Shown: positions 35,697 to 44,140 of the stretch, in pieces | Layout: each line of letters starts with the position of its first letter | Position numbering within the stretch: position 1 is the stretch's first letter | Assembly: GCF_000242615.2 (NCBI RefSeq) | Contig: NZ_KI912269.1 | Coordinates: 465,775-529,774 of the forward strand | Reading direction: 5' to 3' | DNA length: 64,000 nucleotides | Source of the DNA: Holophaga foetida DSM 6591 | GTDB lineage: Bacteria > Acidobacteriota > Holophagae > Holophagales > Holophagaceae | Made by a program: the position numbers and the translations under genes | The notes under the pieces: model-generated | Seen by the model: the letters and a program-made list of their open reading frames with translations, nothing else | What the model was told of the DNA's origin: nothing | Databases searched by the model: none

Positions 35697-36448
35697 GCCC
35701 CACCGCCCTTGAGCCAGATGCCCAGCTTCACGACGGGATCTTCAAGAATGTCCCAGTTCTGGCGCTCTACGGTGGGGGGCAGGCCGGGATCGGGCCAGCG
35801 CTCCCTCCCATGGGCCTCGGGGTGGAACCAGACCACGCGATGGCGGGCCGCCAGGGGCTTGATGAGGGGGGCCAAGCCCCGGAGACCGGCCCCGTTACTG
35901 AGAATCCAGAGGCGGTGCCCCTTGCCGTGCTCGCCCCAGTGCCCCAGGGCCTGGGCCCACCCCTCGGGGGAGGGTAGGCTGGGACCCATCTCCGCCATGG
36001 CCTCCACGACCTTGAGTCCCGCCACCCTGCCCCGCCTGGGGGCGATGCGCAGGGCCGGTGTGCGGGCATCCCCTGGCACCAGGAGCCCGAAGCGGTCCTT
36101 CCCGGCGTTCATGGTGGCCATGGCCGCCCCGGCGATCTCCAGGGCCCAGCGCATGGGACTCGCGGGATCCCCCAGGAACATGGAGGGGTGGGGATCCACC
36201 AGCAGCCACAGGATCAGCTCACGGCTGGCCTCGAAGCGCTTGATGATGGGCTCCCCGACCCTCGCCGTCAGAGGCCAGTTGATGGCCCTGGGGTCGTCCC
36301 CCGGCACGTAGGGCCGATTCTCCACGAAGGTCAACCCCGAGCCCTTGAGCTTGCTGGGGTGCAGCCCCTCTGTGCCGCCACTGAGAACGCGGCGCAGGCG
36401 CAGGGGCAGGCGACGAAGGCGGGCGATGAAGCGGGTGGGGAGAGGCAT
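35693..36448 (-). CDS. DUF58 domain protein
   Basis: 251 residues. The DUF58 signature segment GLHPSKLKGSGLTFVENRPYVPGDDPRAINW lies near residue 28 and is followed by a VWA-like fold (LILWLLVDPHPSM). DUF58 proteins usually accompany a MoxR AAA ATPase and VWA proteins in chaperone-like complexes. Here it heads the Bat-type operon; the gene upstream on this strand is a Sel1 protein and no MoxR gene lies next to it. Shorter than many DUF58 proteins (about 290-440), lacking the N-terminal membrane pair found in the long ones. Confidence 0.9.
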   Translation of the reverse strand: MPLPTRFIARLRRLPLRLRRVLSGGTEGLHPSKLKGSGLTFVENRPYVPGDDPRAINWPLTARVGEPIIKRFEASRELILWLLVDPHPSMFLGDPASPMRWALEIAGAAMATMNAGKDRFGLLVPGDARTPALRIAPRRGRVAGLKVVEAMAEMGPSLPSPEGWAQALGHWGEHGKGHRLWILSNGAGLRGLAPLIKPLAARHRVVWFHPEAHGRERWPDPGLPPTVERQNWDILEDPVVKLGIWLKGGGA

Positions 36449-36531
36449 GAGGGGATTGTCGCATTATTGAGATAATCGCAACACATCCAGGAGGCCCCTG
36501 GGCCGTCCTATGGAGAAGGCGTTGTTGCAGG

Positions 36532-37878
36532 TCAGTATCTCACCGCCAGCCCGAAGCCCAGATGGATCTCCCCCTTGGGCCCGGCGATGGGGACCAGGAG
36601 CCGCCGCTGGCCCGGCCACTGGAAGACCAGGGTCTCGCCCCGGTCCAGGGCGGCCCGGAGGCGCCGGGCGGTGGCCCTGCTGACCACCGTGCGCCCCTTC
36701 CGGTCCAGGCGGCCCTGGGCCAGGATGATCTCATCGTCCAGGTACCCATCCGCCGGGATCTGGGGGCTGGCGCGGTAGACCCGCCACTCAGTGTTCCAGA
36801 GGGGCATGCCCCCCTCCTCCGGGGGCATATCGTAGAGGGCCAGGTCTAGCACCACGGGCCCCGGGGGCAGGGGCCGCTCCCGGCGGGCATTGACCTCCAG
36901 CTCCCGGATCACCGCCAGACGGTCCCGGGCCTCCTCCATGGGTTCTTCCAGCCAAGCTTCAGACTGCCCCTTCTGCAGTGCCTCCATGCGGGTCAGAGCC
37001 CCCTCCAGCCCGGCGGGGTCCTGCTGGAAGCGCACCGCATCGCCCCAGTGGCGCCGGACCCGATGCTGGGCGCTCTCCTGGCCCAGGACCGCCGCCTTCT
37101 CGAACCAGGCCTCGGCGGCCTGGGGATCCTTGGCCATCCCATGCCCCCCCTCGGCCATGAGCCCCAGGGTGTACAAAGCCATGGGCTGGCCCAGATCGGC
37201 AGCCTCCCGGACCCAGGGAAGGGCTTCACGAAAGCGGCCGCTCTCGTAGAAAATCACACCCACGTTCTGGAGGCTCCGGGGCAGCTTCAGGGTCCGGGCC
37301 TCCTCCCCCAGCTTCAGGATCCGGGCCTGGAGTTCCAGGTAGTGGGGATCAGGGGCCGCCTCTCCCCGGGCCTGCTGCATGACCGCCGCCACCACCAGGG
37401 CCCGAACGGCCTCGTCCAGGGCGCCGGTCCCGTAGCCTTCGGCCCGGGCTCGGAGAAAGAACTCAGCCCCCTCCTCCAGCTCAGCGGGGGAGCGCCAGCC
37501 CCCTTCCGTGCAGGCGGTACCGAGATTGAAGAGGGTGGGGAGCTTCAGCCCCAAGGCCAGGGCCTCCTGCAGGTGTTCCCGGGCAGCCCCGTAGGCCCCC
37601 TGCCCGATCTCCAGGAGGCCCAGGTTGTTGAGGGCCTTGGGGTGGTGCTGGGCGGCGGAGAGGCGGTACCAGCGTTCCGCCTCTCCCAGGTCCTCCTCGA
37701 CGCCTTTGCCCTGGTGATGAGCCTTGCCCAGGAGGAACTGGGCCTCGGCCTCCCCCTTTTCCGCCAGCGGCCGGGCCGCCGCCAGGAAGGCCGCCGGGTC
37801 CGGCCTGGCGAAGAGCTCCGCCAGGGTGGGCTGGGGGGCGGAGAGGGTGAAGAGGAGGGCGGGGACGACATGAAGCAT
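36532..37878 (-). CDS. Sel1-repeat protein with signal peptide
   Basis: 448 residues. A short hydrophobic leader (MLHVVPALLFTLSAPQPTLA) precedes Sel1/TPR-like repeats, e.g. AEAQFLLGKAHHQGKGVEEDLGEAERWYRLSA (near 40), KALNNLGLLEIGQGAYGAAREHL, and QPMALYTLGLMAEGGHGMAKDPQAAEAWFEKAA (near 240). The C-terminal ~150 residues are not repeats and include a proline/acid region and strands. Sel1 proteins commonly scaffold protein-protein contacts in the envelope. It precedes the DUF58/Bat operon on the same strand with an 83-base gap, so a functional link is possible but unproven. Confidence 0.8.
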   Translation of the reverse strand: MLHVVPALLFTLSAPQPTLAELFARPDPAAFLAAARPLAEKGEAEAQFLLGKAHHQGKGVEEDLGEAERWYRLSAAQHHPKALNNLGLLEIGQGAYGAAREHLQEALALGLKLPTLFNLGTACTEGGWRSPAELEEGAEFFLRARAEGYGTGALDEAVRALVVAAVMQQARGEAAPDPHYLELQARILKLGEEARTLKLPRSLQNVGVIFYESGRFREALPWVREAADLGQPMALYTLGLMAEGGHGMAKDPQAAEAWFEKAAVLGQESAQHRVRRHWGDAVRFQQDPAGLEGALTRMEALQKGQSEAWLEEPMEEARDRLAVIRELEVNARRERPLPPGPVVLDLALYDMPPEEGGMPLWNTEWRVYRASPQIPADGYLDDEIILAQGRLDRKGRTVVSRATARRLRAALDRGETLVFQWPGQRRLLVPIAGPKGEIHLGFGLAVRY

Positions 37879-37917
37879 GATTCATCATGACACCCCTGTG
37901 CCCCTCAGGGTCCGACC

Positions 37918-39585
37918 CTACTCCATCCCCGTCACGACCCCATCCTTCGGGGCCCTCACGGACAGCGGCAGTTCCAGGGTCTTCTGCTCCCTGGTCCCCA
38001 GCTTGAGGGTCCAGGCGCGGACGCCGGGGACAGGCTCCGTCCAGCCTGGTGTGAAGTCCTGGCCCAGGGTGATCTTCACCTCGTCGCTGATGGGCTTGAG
38101 GATGCGATCCTGCACCACCACCTCCAGGGCCTCAGCCCCCTCGTTGGCCACCTCGATGCGGTCCCTGAGGATCCACTGGCGCTCCTTGGTGAAGGCGCCC
38201 ACGGTCTCCAGCTTGTGGTCCACCTTGCGGAAGTTCACCCGCAGGGCCTTGTAGGGGCCGAAGCCCAGGGAGAAGGACTGGCCCGCCGCAGGCAGTTCCA
38301 GAGGGGCCTCCCCCAGACGCTGGGTGCCCGAAAAGCGCACCACGGGTGCCCCTGGGAAGAGGGGGATCTGGCCGGGGATCGCGAACTTGGCCATGAGGAA
38401 AGCCGTGGGATCCAGACGGGGGGCCGTGAAAACCGAGAATACCGGGGCCAGGTCCTTGGACAGGACTTTGAAACGATGAGGCTCGCCGTCCGAGGGTACG
38501 TCCTTGTACCCATCCACCAGGAAGGTGGCGGCCAGACCGGAGGCCTCCTCGATGGTGGATGCGCCGGATTCCGTGGCCTCGACCGCTGCGTCCTCAGCTT
38601 CCATCGGTGCTGGAGCGGGCGCATAGACCTGGACGTTCATCCTGGCTTCCTCACGCATCAGGGCACCACCCCTCTTGGTCTGGAGACGAGGCCTCGGTCG
38701 CTCCTTCATCCAGTCCACATCCTGCCCCTCGGTGTACTCAGGGACGCTGAGGCTCAGGCTGGGACGGGCATTGCTGATCTCCAGGCGCACCCCCTCCCAG
38801 GATTCGCCCGTGGTCTGGGTGATGGCCGCAAAAAGGAGAAGGTCCAGCTTCTTCCGGTCTTCCGCCAGACGTGCCTCGTAGAGGGGCTTCCAGCGGGCCT
38901 GGCGGGTGCGATAGCTCAACTCCACTTCGGCACTCCCCTCCCGGGCCGTGGTCAGCTCCACCAGCACCCGGCTGGGGGCGGTGCGGCGCTCGCTGGCCCG
39001 TTTGCGAAGCTCCGCATCGAGCCGCGCCTCCTCCCGGGCCAGCTTCTCCAGATCCCTTTTTCGGGTCCGCTCCCCCGTGAGCAGTTCGGCGGTGCGGCGC
39101 TGGATGACCATGCTGAGGGTCAGGATGCCCTCGGCGCTGGGGACGCTGTAGGCCATGCGGGCCGAGAGCTCCTTGTCATGGGTGGCCTGGAGCCCCTTGA
39201 GGAAGGTGAGTTCCTGCTGGGAAGCCTCCCCCTCGGATTCCATGGCGTCCCGCTTGGCCCGCAGGGCTTCGCGATCGGCTTCGAGTTTCTTCCACTCCGG
39301 GGTCTCTGTAACCACCCTGGGTTCGTTGGCCACGGAGAGATCCCCCAGCCGCATCCCCGCGGGTCCCTTGGCAGAAACCTGGAGGTCCTCCACCCGCAGA
39401 CCAGGCGGCAGGGACTCCAGCAGCACCCGATGGGTTCCGGCCCCCGGCAGCTTCACCCGGGCCACCCGGGTCACCCAGGCCTCGTCCGGATGGAGGCGGA
39501 CCCGCTGGATGGGAGCCCCCACGGGAATGTTCTGCTGGGCGACCAGCAGGGAGGTCATGGCCGGAAAAAACCAAGCAATACGCAT
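37918..39585 (-). CDS. Mucoidy inhibitor MuiA-family (DUF4139) protein
   Basis: 555 residues. Signal peptide (RIAWFFPAMTSLLVAQQ), an N-terminal DUF4140-like domain (VRLHPDEAWVTRVARVKLPGAGTHRVLLESLPPGL), a long coiled coil (about residues 95-190, rich in Glu/Arg/Leu) and the C-terminal DUF4139 beta region (VELSYRTRQARWKPLYEARL, then repeated strand pairs to the end). The name comes from a mucoid phenotype in one species; molecular function is not known. Start 39585 is preferred over 39609 because GAGG sits about seven bases upstream and the signal peptide begins there. Divergent from mfd. Confidence 0.85.
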   Translation of the reverse strand: MRIAWFFPAMTSLLVAQQNIPVGAPIQRVRLHPDEAWVTRVARVKLPGAGTHRVLLESLPPGLRVEDLQVSAKGPAGMRLGDLSVANEPRVVTETPEWKKLEADREALRAKRDAMESEGEASQQELTFLKGLQATHDKELSARMAYSVPSAEGILTLSMVIQRRTAELLTGERTRKRDLEKLAREEARLDAELRKRASERRTAPSRVLVELTTAREGSAEVELSYRTRQARWKPLYEARLAEDRKKLDLLLFAAITQTTGESWEGVRLEISNARPSLSLSVPEYTEGQDVDWMKERPRPRLQTKRGGALMREEARMNVQVYAPAPAPMEAEDAAVEATESGASTIEEASGLAATFLVDGYKDVPSDGEPHRFKVLSKDLAPVFSVFTAPRLDPTAFLMAKFAIPGQIPLFPGAPVVRFSGTQRLGEAPLELPAAGQSFSLGFGPYKALRVNFRKVDHKLETVGAFTKERQWILRDRIEVANEGAEALEVVVQDRILKPISDEVKITLGQDFTPGWTEPVPGVRAWTLKLGTREQKTLELPLSVRAPKDGVVTGME

Positions 39586-39765
39586 AGATAACCTCGCCGG
39601 AAGACACACAGTCTATCTCCCTGGCGAGGTTCCACAAGGCTTTCACAAACGCGAATGGTGCCGGGGGCCAATGGGGATGGCCTGCGGTGGCCGTTCGCGA
39701 CAGGTTGCCCGGATCCGCAGTCCCTTTCCCCCCCGCCCCCGGCATCCGGGGTTTAATGGAGGGAT

Positions 39766-42700
39766 ATGGAAAGCCGTGACCGCGCCTCTCTGAATGATCT
39801 CCTGCGCCTGTTGGACGTCCCCGCCGCTGCCCTCGGGGCGGCGGATGCCCGGCTGCGCTGGACCTCCCCTGCCGGGCTGGCCCTGATCCTCGCCCGATGG
39901 GTGAGCGAGAACGGACGCATCCGCTCCCTATGGGTAGAGGCCCCCTCGGAAGCCGAAGCCCAGACCCTGGCCCAGAATCTGGGAGTGCTCCTGCCGGAAG
40001 CTGGCGTGGCCTTCTTCCCGGGCATGGCCCCCTTCGTGGGCGGCGAGTCCAGCCCCCCGGGCATGGTCCAGAAGGAGCGCCTGGGCACCCTCATCGGGCT
40101 TCTGGAACGCCGGGTCCAGCTTCTGGTGACGGGGCCCCTGGCGGGCCTTGAACGTCTGCCCCACCCCACCTGGTTCGAGAAGCAGAAGCTGGTCCTGCAC
40201 CAGGGCGAGGAGGTCCCCAGGGATCTGCTCCTGGAGACCCTGGTGGCCCTGGGCTACCGCCGCAGCGAACTGGCCTCCAGCCCCGGGGAGTTCAGCTCCC
40301 GGGGCATGGTGGTGGACCTCTGGCCCGATCACCTGGAGAACCCCCTGCGCCTGGAGTTCTTCGGGGACGAACTGGAGAAGCTCAGCCCCTTCGATCCCGA
40401 CACCCAACGCCGCACCGGCGAGGCCACACCCCAACTCATCCTCTACCCCCGCTTCGAGGGCAACCGCGGCACAGGACTCATGAATGCCGTGGAGAGCCGG
40501 GCCTCCAAGACCCCGGAACCCGAGGATGACCTGGCCTTCCGCCGGGAGCGCCTGGCTTCCCAGGGCCACTTCCCGGGCGAGGAGCTCTTCTACCCCCTGC
40601 TAGACCATTCCAAGGGCCAGCTCACCCACTGGGTGCCCCCCTGCCTGCGCCTGAAACTCGAAGCCAGCTGGAGCGAAGCCATCCGCGAGAAGGAGAAGGC
40701 CCGCATCGAGGAGGGTCTGGCCACCCTGCGCCGGGGCGGGGTGGTGTGCCCCGACTTCGAGGATCGCTTCGCCCCCACGGACCCCAGCCGGGTCACCCTT
40801 CACCTCACGGAGTGGCAGAACGAAGCCACCGTCCCCCTCCAGGCCCAACCCGTGCGCGAGTTCCAGGGCCGCCTCGGCGAGATGGCCGAGTGGCTGCGGG
40901 AACTGGTGGCCACTGAGCACCGGATCTTCCTGGCGGGCTCCACCTCGGGCATGCGGGACCGCCTCGGAGAGATCCTGGCGGAGTACGAGCTGCCCCTTTC
41001 CCACGGAACCCAGACGGGCTGCCGGGCCGTGCATCTGCCCCTGGCCTCCGGCGTCTACCTCAAGGAGCCGCGGCTCCTGGTGCTCACGGAGCGCGAGGTC
41101 TTCGGCCGCAAGGCCATCCAGCCCAAGGCCCAGAAGAGCCGCATGGCGGCTTTCCTCTCGGACCTGCGGGATCTCAAACCCGGGGATCGGGTGGTGCACC
41201 TGGACCATGGCATCGGCGAGTTCACGGGCTTCGCCACCATGACCGCCGGGGGCATGGAGCAGGAAGTTCTGCAACTCCGCTACGCCGACAACGGACGCCT
41301 GAACGTCAACCTGGAGCGGGCGGACCTTCTCCAGCGCTACGTCTCGCCGGACGGCAGCACCGTGCCCCCCCTGGACAAACTGGGGGGCGCCTCCTGGACC
41401 AAGGTCAAGCGACGGGCCAAGAAGGCCATCCGGGACATGGCCGAAGAACTGCTCAAGCTCTACGCCAAGCGGAAGCTGGAGAAGGGACACGCCTACAGCG
41501 AAGACGGCCCGGAGATGGCGGAGTTCGAGGCCACCTTCGCCTACGAACCGACCCCGGACCAGATCGAAGCCACCGCCGCCATCAAGGCGGACCTGGAGTC
41601 CGACCGCCCCATGGACCGCCTCCTGGTGGGGGATGTGGGATTCGGGAAGACGGAAGTCGCCATGCGGGCCGCCGCCAAGGTGGCCCTGGACGGCAAGCAG
41701 GTGGTGGTCCTCTGCCCCACCACCGTCCTCTGTTTCCAACACTTCCGAACCTTCAAGGAGCGCTTCGCCGGGTTCCCCCTGCGGGTGGAAATGGTCAACC
41801 GCTTCGTGGACCCCAAGGACACCAAACAGATTCTTGAGGACGCCGCCGACGGCAAGGTGGAGATCCTCATCGGCACCCACCAGATCCTGGGGGGCCGCAC
41901 CAAGTTCCCGGACCTGGGTCTGGTGGTCATCGACGAGGAGCAGCGCTTCGGCGTGGCCCACAAGGAGAAGCTCAAGAAGATGCGGGCCAATGTGGACGTG
42001 CTGGCCATGTCCGCCACCCCCATTCCCCGGACCCTCCACATGAGCCTCACGGGGCTGCGGGAGATCAGCCTCATCGAGACCCCCCCCAAGAACCGCCTGG
42101 CCATCGAGACCGTGGTGGCCCCCTGGTCCGACGAACTGGTGGCCAGCGCCATCCAGTTCGAGATGCGCCGGGGCGGGCAGGTCTACGTCATCCATAACCG
42201 GGTGGAGAGCATCGTCAGCATCGCCGAGCGGATCCGCACCCTGGTGCCCGACGCCCGGGTGGGGGTGGGCCATGCCCAGCTGAGCGACGAGGCCCTGGAG
42301 CAGGTGATGGTGGGATTCATGGAGGGTCGCCTGGATGTGCTGGTCTCCACCACCATCGTGGAGAACGGCCTGGATGTGCCCAACGCCAACACCATCCTCG
42401 TCCACCGGGCCGACGCCTTCGGCCTCAGCCAGCTCTACCAGCTCCGGGGCCGGGTGGGCCGCAGCGATGTCCCGGCCTACGCCTACCTGATGATCCCCGG
42501 CAAGGGCGAGATCACCGAGGATGCCAGGAAGCGCCTCCAGGCCCTGGAGGACTTCTCCGAACTGGGCTCGGGCTTCCGGGTGGCGGCCATGGACCTGGAA
42601 CTGCGGGGCGCTGGCAATCTCCTGGGGGGCGAGCAGAGCGGCCAGATCCACGACATCGGCTTCGAGCTCTACCTCAAGCTCCTGGAGGAGACCCTGCAGG

Positions 42701-43164
42701 AACTCCAGGGCCAGCCCTCCGGCACCTTCGAAGTCAAGGTCGAGCTGGGACACGCCCAGCTCTCACGCCGCTGGGTCGATATGGCCAGCGAGCGGCTGGT
42801 GGCCTACAAACGCGCCAGCCGCCTGCGTAGCGAGCGGGACCTGGAGCTCTACCGCCTGGAACTGGAGGACCGCTTCGGCCATATCCCCGAGGACGACGAG
42901 GAGAGCGCCCTCTTCTTCGAGCTGCTGCGGGTCAAGATCCTGGCCCAGGCCATCGCCGTCAGCGAAGTGAGCCTGGACAAGGGCAAGCTGAAGATCCGCC
43001 TCAGCCCCCAGACCCCCCTGGATCCCGGCAAGCTCATGGGCTGGGTGACGAGCCGGAAGGGCGTGAACTTCTCACCCGATGGAACGATATTGCTGCCCAT
43101 TCATACGGCATCCCAGGCGGTGCTGGAGGCCCAGGAGATACTGAGGGAACTGGCCGGGGCGTAA
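39766..43164 (+). CDS. mfd: Transcription-repair coupling factor Mfd
   Basis: 1132 residues, full length. It removes RNA polymerase stalled at DNA damage and recruits UvrA. The order of domains is normal: a UvrB-homology N-terminal region (EKQKLVLHQGEEVPRD, GYRRSELASSPGEFSSRGMVVDLWP), then the RNA-polymerase-interacting domain (LKPGDRVVHLDHGIGEFTGF, near 470). The RecG-like helicase motor follows with Walker A GDVGFGKTEVA and DEEQ box IDEEQRFGV, motif SATPIPRTL, and QLRGRVGRS. The C-terminal TRCF domain ends in LRELAGA. No anomalies seen. Confidence 0.98.
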   Translation: MESRDRASLNDLLRLLDVPAAALGAADARLRWTSPAGLALILARWVSENGRIRSLWVEAPSEAEAQTLAQNLGVLLPEAGVAFFPGMAPFVGGESSPPGMVQKERLGTLIGLLERRVQLLVTGPLAGLERLPHPTWFEKQKLVLHQGEEVPRDLLLETLVALGYRRSELASSPGEFSSRGMVVDLWPDHLENPLRLEFFGDELEKLSPFDPDTQRRTGEATPQLILYPRFEGNRGTGLMNAVESRASKTPEPEDDLAFRRERLASQGHFPGEELFYPLLDHSKGQLTHWVPPCLRLKLEASWSEAIREKEKARIEEGLATLRRGGVVCPDFEDRFAPTDPSRVTLHLTEWQNEATVPLQAQPVREFQGRLGEMAEWLRELVATEHRIFLAGSTSGMRDRLGEILAEYELPLSHGTQTGCRAVHLPLASGVYLKEPRLLVLTEREVFGRKAIQPKAQKSRMAAFLSDLRDLKPGDRVVHLDHGIGEFTGFATMTAGGMEQEVLQLRYADNGRLNVNLERADLLQRYVSPDGSTVPPLDKLGGASWTKVKRRAKKAIRDMAEELLKLYAKRKLEKGHAYSEDGPEMAEFEATFAYEPTPDQIEATAAIKADLESDRPMDRLLVGDVGFGKTEVAMRAAAKVALDGKQVVVLCPTTVLCFQHFRTFKERFAGFPLRVEMVNRFVDPKDTKQILEDAADGKVEILIGTHQILGGRTKFPDLGLVVIDEEQRFGVAHKEKLKKMRANVDVLAMSATPIPRTLHMSLTGLREISLIETPPKNRLAIETVVAPWSDELVASAIQFEMRRGGQVYVIHNRVESIVSIAERIRTLVPDARVGVGHAQLSDEALEQVMVGFMEGRLDVLVSTTIVENGLDVPNANTILVHRADAFGLSQLYQLRGRVGRSDVPAYAYLMIPGKGEITEDARKRLQALEDFSELGSGFRVAAMDLELRGAGNLLGGEQSGQIHDIGFELYLKLLEETLQELQGQPSGTFEVKVELGHAQLSRRWVDMASERLVAYKRASRLRSERDLELYRLELEDRFGHIPEDDEESALFFELLRVKILAQAIAVSEVSLDKGKLKIRLSPQTPLDPGKLMGWVTSRKGVNFSPDGTILLPIHTASQAVLEAQEILRELAGA

Positions 43165-43262
43165 AGTGAAACCTGGTGCCCCAGCTTCGCGAAGCATTCC
43201 AATTCGATACATCGGGATCAACGGGTGAAAGGGCACCTGACCCTACCCTCTCGGAGTTCCCC

Positions 43263-43877
43263 ATGCTCACCCCCCACTTCCTCCTCACCGCCATCATCGT
43301 TGTCCTGATCCCGGGCACCGGTGTCCTGTACACAATTTCCGTGGGTCTGCGCCTGGGGCGGCGGGCGAGCGTGTGGGCCTCGCTGGGCTGCACGGCGGGG
43401 ATCATCCCTCACCTAGCAGCGAGCACATTGGGCCTGGCTGCCCTTCTCCACACCTGTGCCCTGGCTTTCCAGGGGCTGAAATACGCGGGAGCCGCCTACC
43501 TCCTCTACCTCGCCTGGGGCATGTGGCGGGACAAAGGGGGCTTCAATCTGGGGGAAACTCTCGCCGAGGTTCGACCCCGGGAGATCGCCCTCAAGGCCTT
43601 TCTGATAAACATCCTCAACCCCAAGCTCTCCATCTTCTTCCTGGCCTTCCTGCCCCAGTTCATCACCCCCGGCGCGCAGGGGCCCTTGACCCAGATGTTC
43701 GGCCTGAGCGCGATCTTTATGGCCATGACTCTGGCGGTCTTCCTGGTCTATGGGTTCCTTGCACACACCTTCCGCAAGACCATTCTCGACTCGCCCCGGG
43801 TCCAATCCTGGCTCCAGCGCGGATTCGCCGCCACCTTCGCCCTCCTCGGCCTCGACCTCGCCCTGACCGAGCGCTGA
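43263..43877 (+). CDS. LysE-family amino-acid exporter
   Basis: 204 residues, about six membrane segments, with the family-typical N-terminal IPGTGVLYTISVGLRLGRRASVWASLG and internal GAAYLLYLAWGMWRDKG and ILNPKLSIFFLAFLPQF. RhtB/LysE proteins export amino acids or related metabolites; the substrate is not readable. Start 43263 is chosen because the family begins at MLTPHFLL; an in-frame upstream start (43176) would overlap nothing but lacks likeness. It follows mfd by about 100 bases. Confidence 0.88.
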   Translation: MLTPHFLLTAIIVVLIPGTGVLYTISVGLRLGRRASVWASLGCTAGIIPHLAASTLGLAALLHTCALAFQGLKYAGAAYLLYLAWGMWRDKGGFNLGETLAEVRPREIALKAFLINILNPKLSIFFLAFLPQFITPGAQGPLTQMFGLSAIFMAMTLAVFLVYGFLAHTFRKTILDSPRVQSWLQRGFAATFALLGLDLALTER

Positions 43878-43888
43878 ACCGGAGAGAA

Positions 43889-43931
43889 CCGTCGCGGAAC
43901 AACCCGAACGGCACTGGTGATTCCGCGACGG
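43889..43931. terminator. Inverted repeat after the LysE-family gene
   Basis: CCGTCGCGGAA (43889-43899) pairs perfectly with TTCCGCGACGG (43921-43931) around a 21-base loop, starting 12 bases after the stop codon. There is no T-run right after it, so a terminator role is only probable. Confidence 0.5.
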
Positions 43932-44098
43932 CCCCGCCCAACGCTAACTCTTTTATTTTAATCAATAATATTGTTCCACAACCAGATCTCCAGCACCTTC
44001 CCCCGGGAGGCAGCCACGACGGGAGTGGCACCCCGCGGAAACGCCCTGGAGGGTGGTGACACAGCCGCACCCCGTGGCATGATGGATTCAACTACCGC

Positions 44099-44130
44099 AG
44101 CCCTTCCGGCTCGGCCACCACGGAAGGGCT
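44099..44130 (+). promoter_or_regulatory. Hairpin just before the HSP90-like gene
   Basis: AGCCCTTCCG (44099-44108) pairs perfectly with CGGAAGGGCT (44121-44130); the 12-base loop is GCTCGGCCACCA. It ends 10 bases before the ATG at 44141, so it could mask or expose the ribosome site. There is no clear Shine-Dalgarno between hairpin and start. A temperature- or factor-dependent switch is speculation. Confidence 0.45.
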
Positions 44131-44140
44131 CTGTCGGTTC

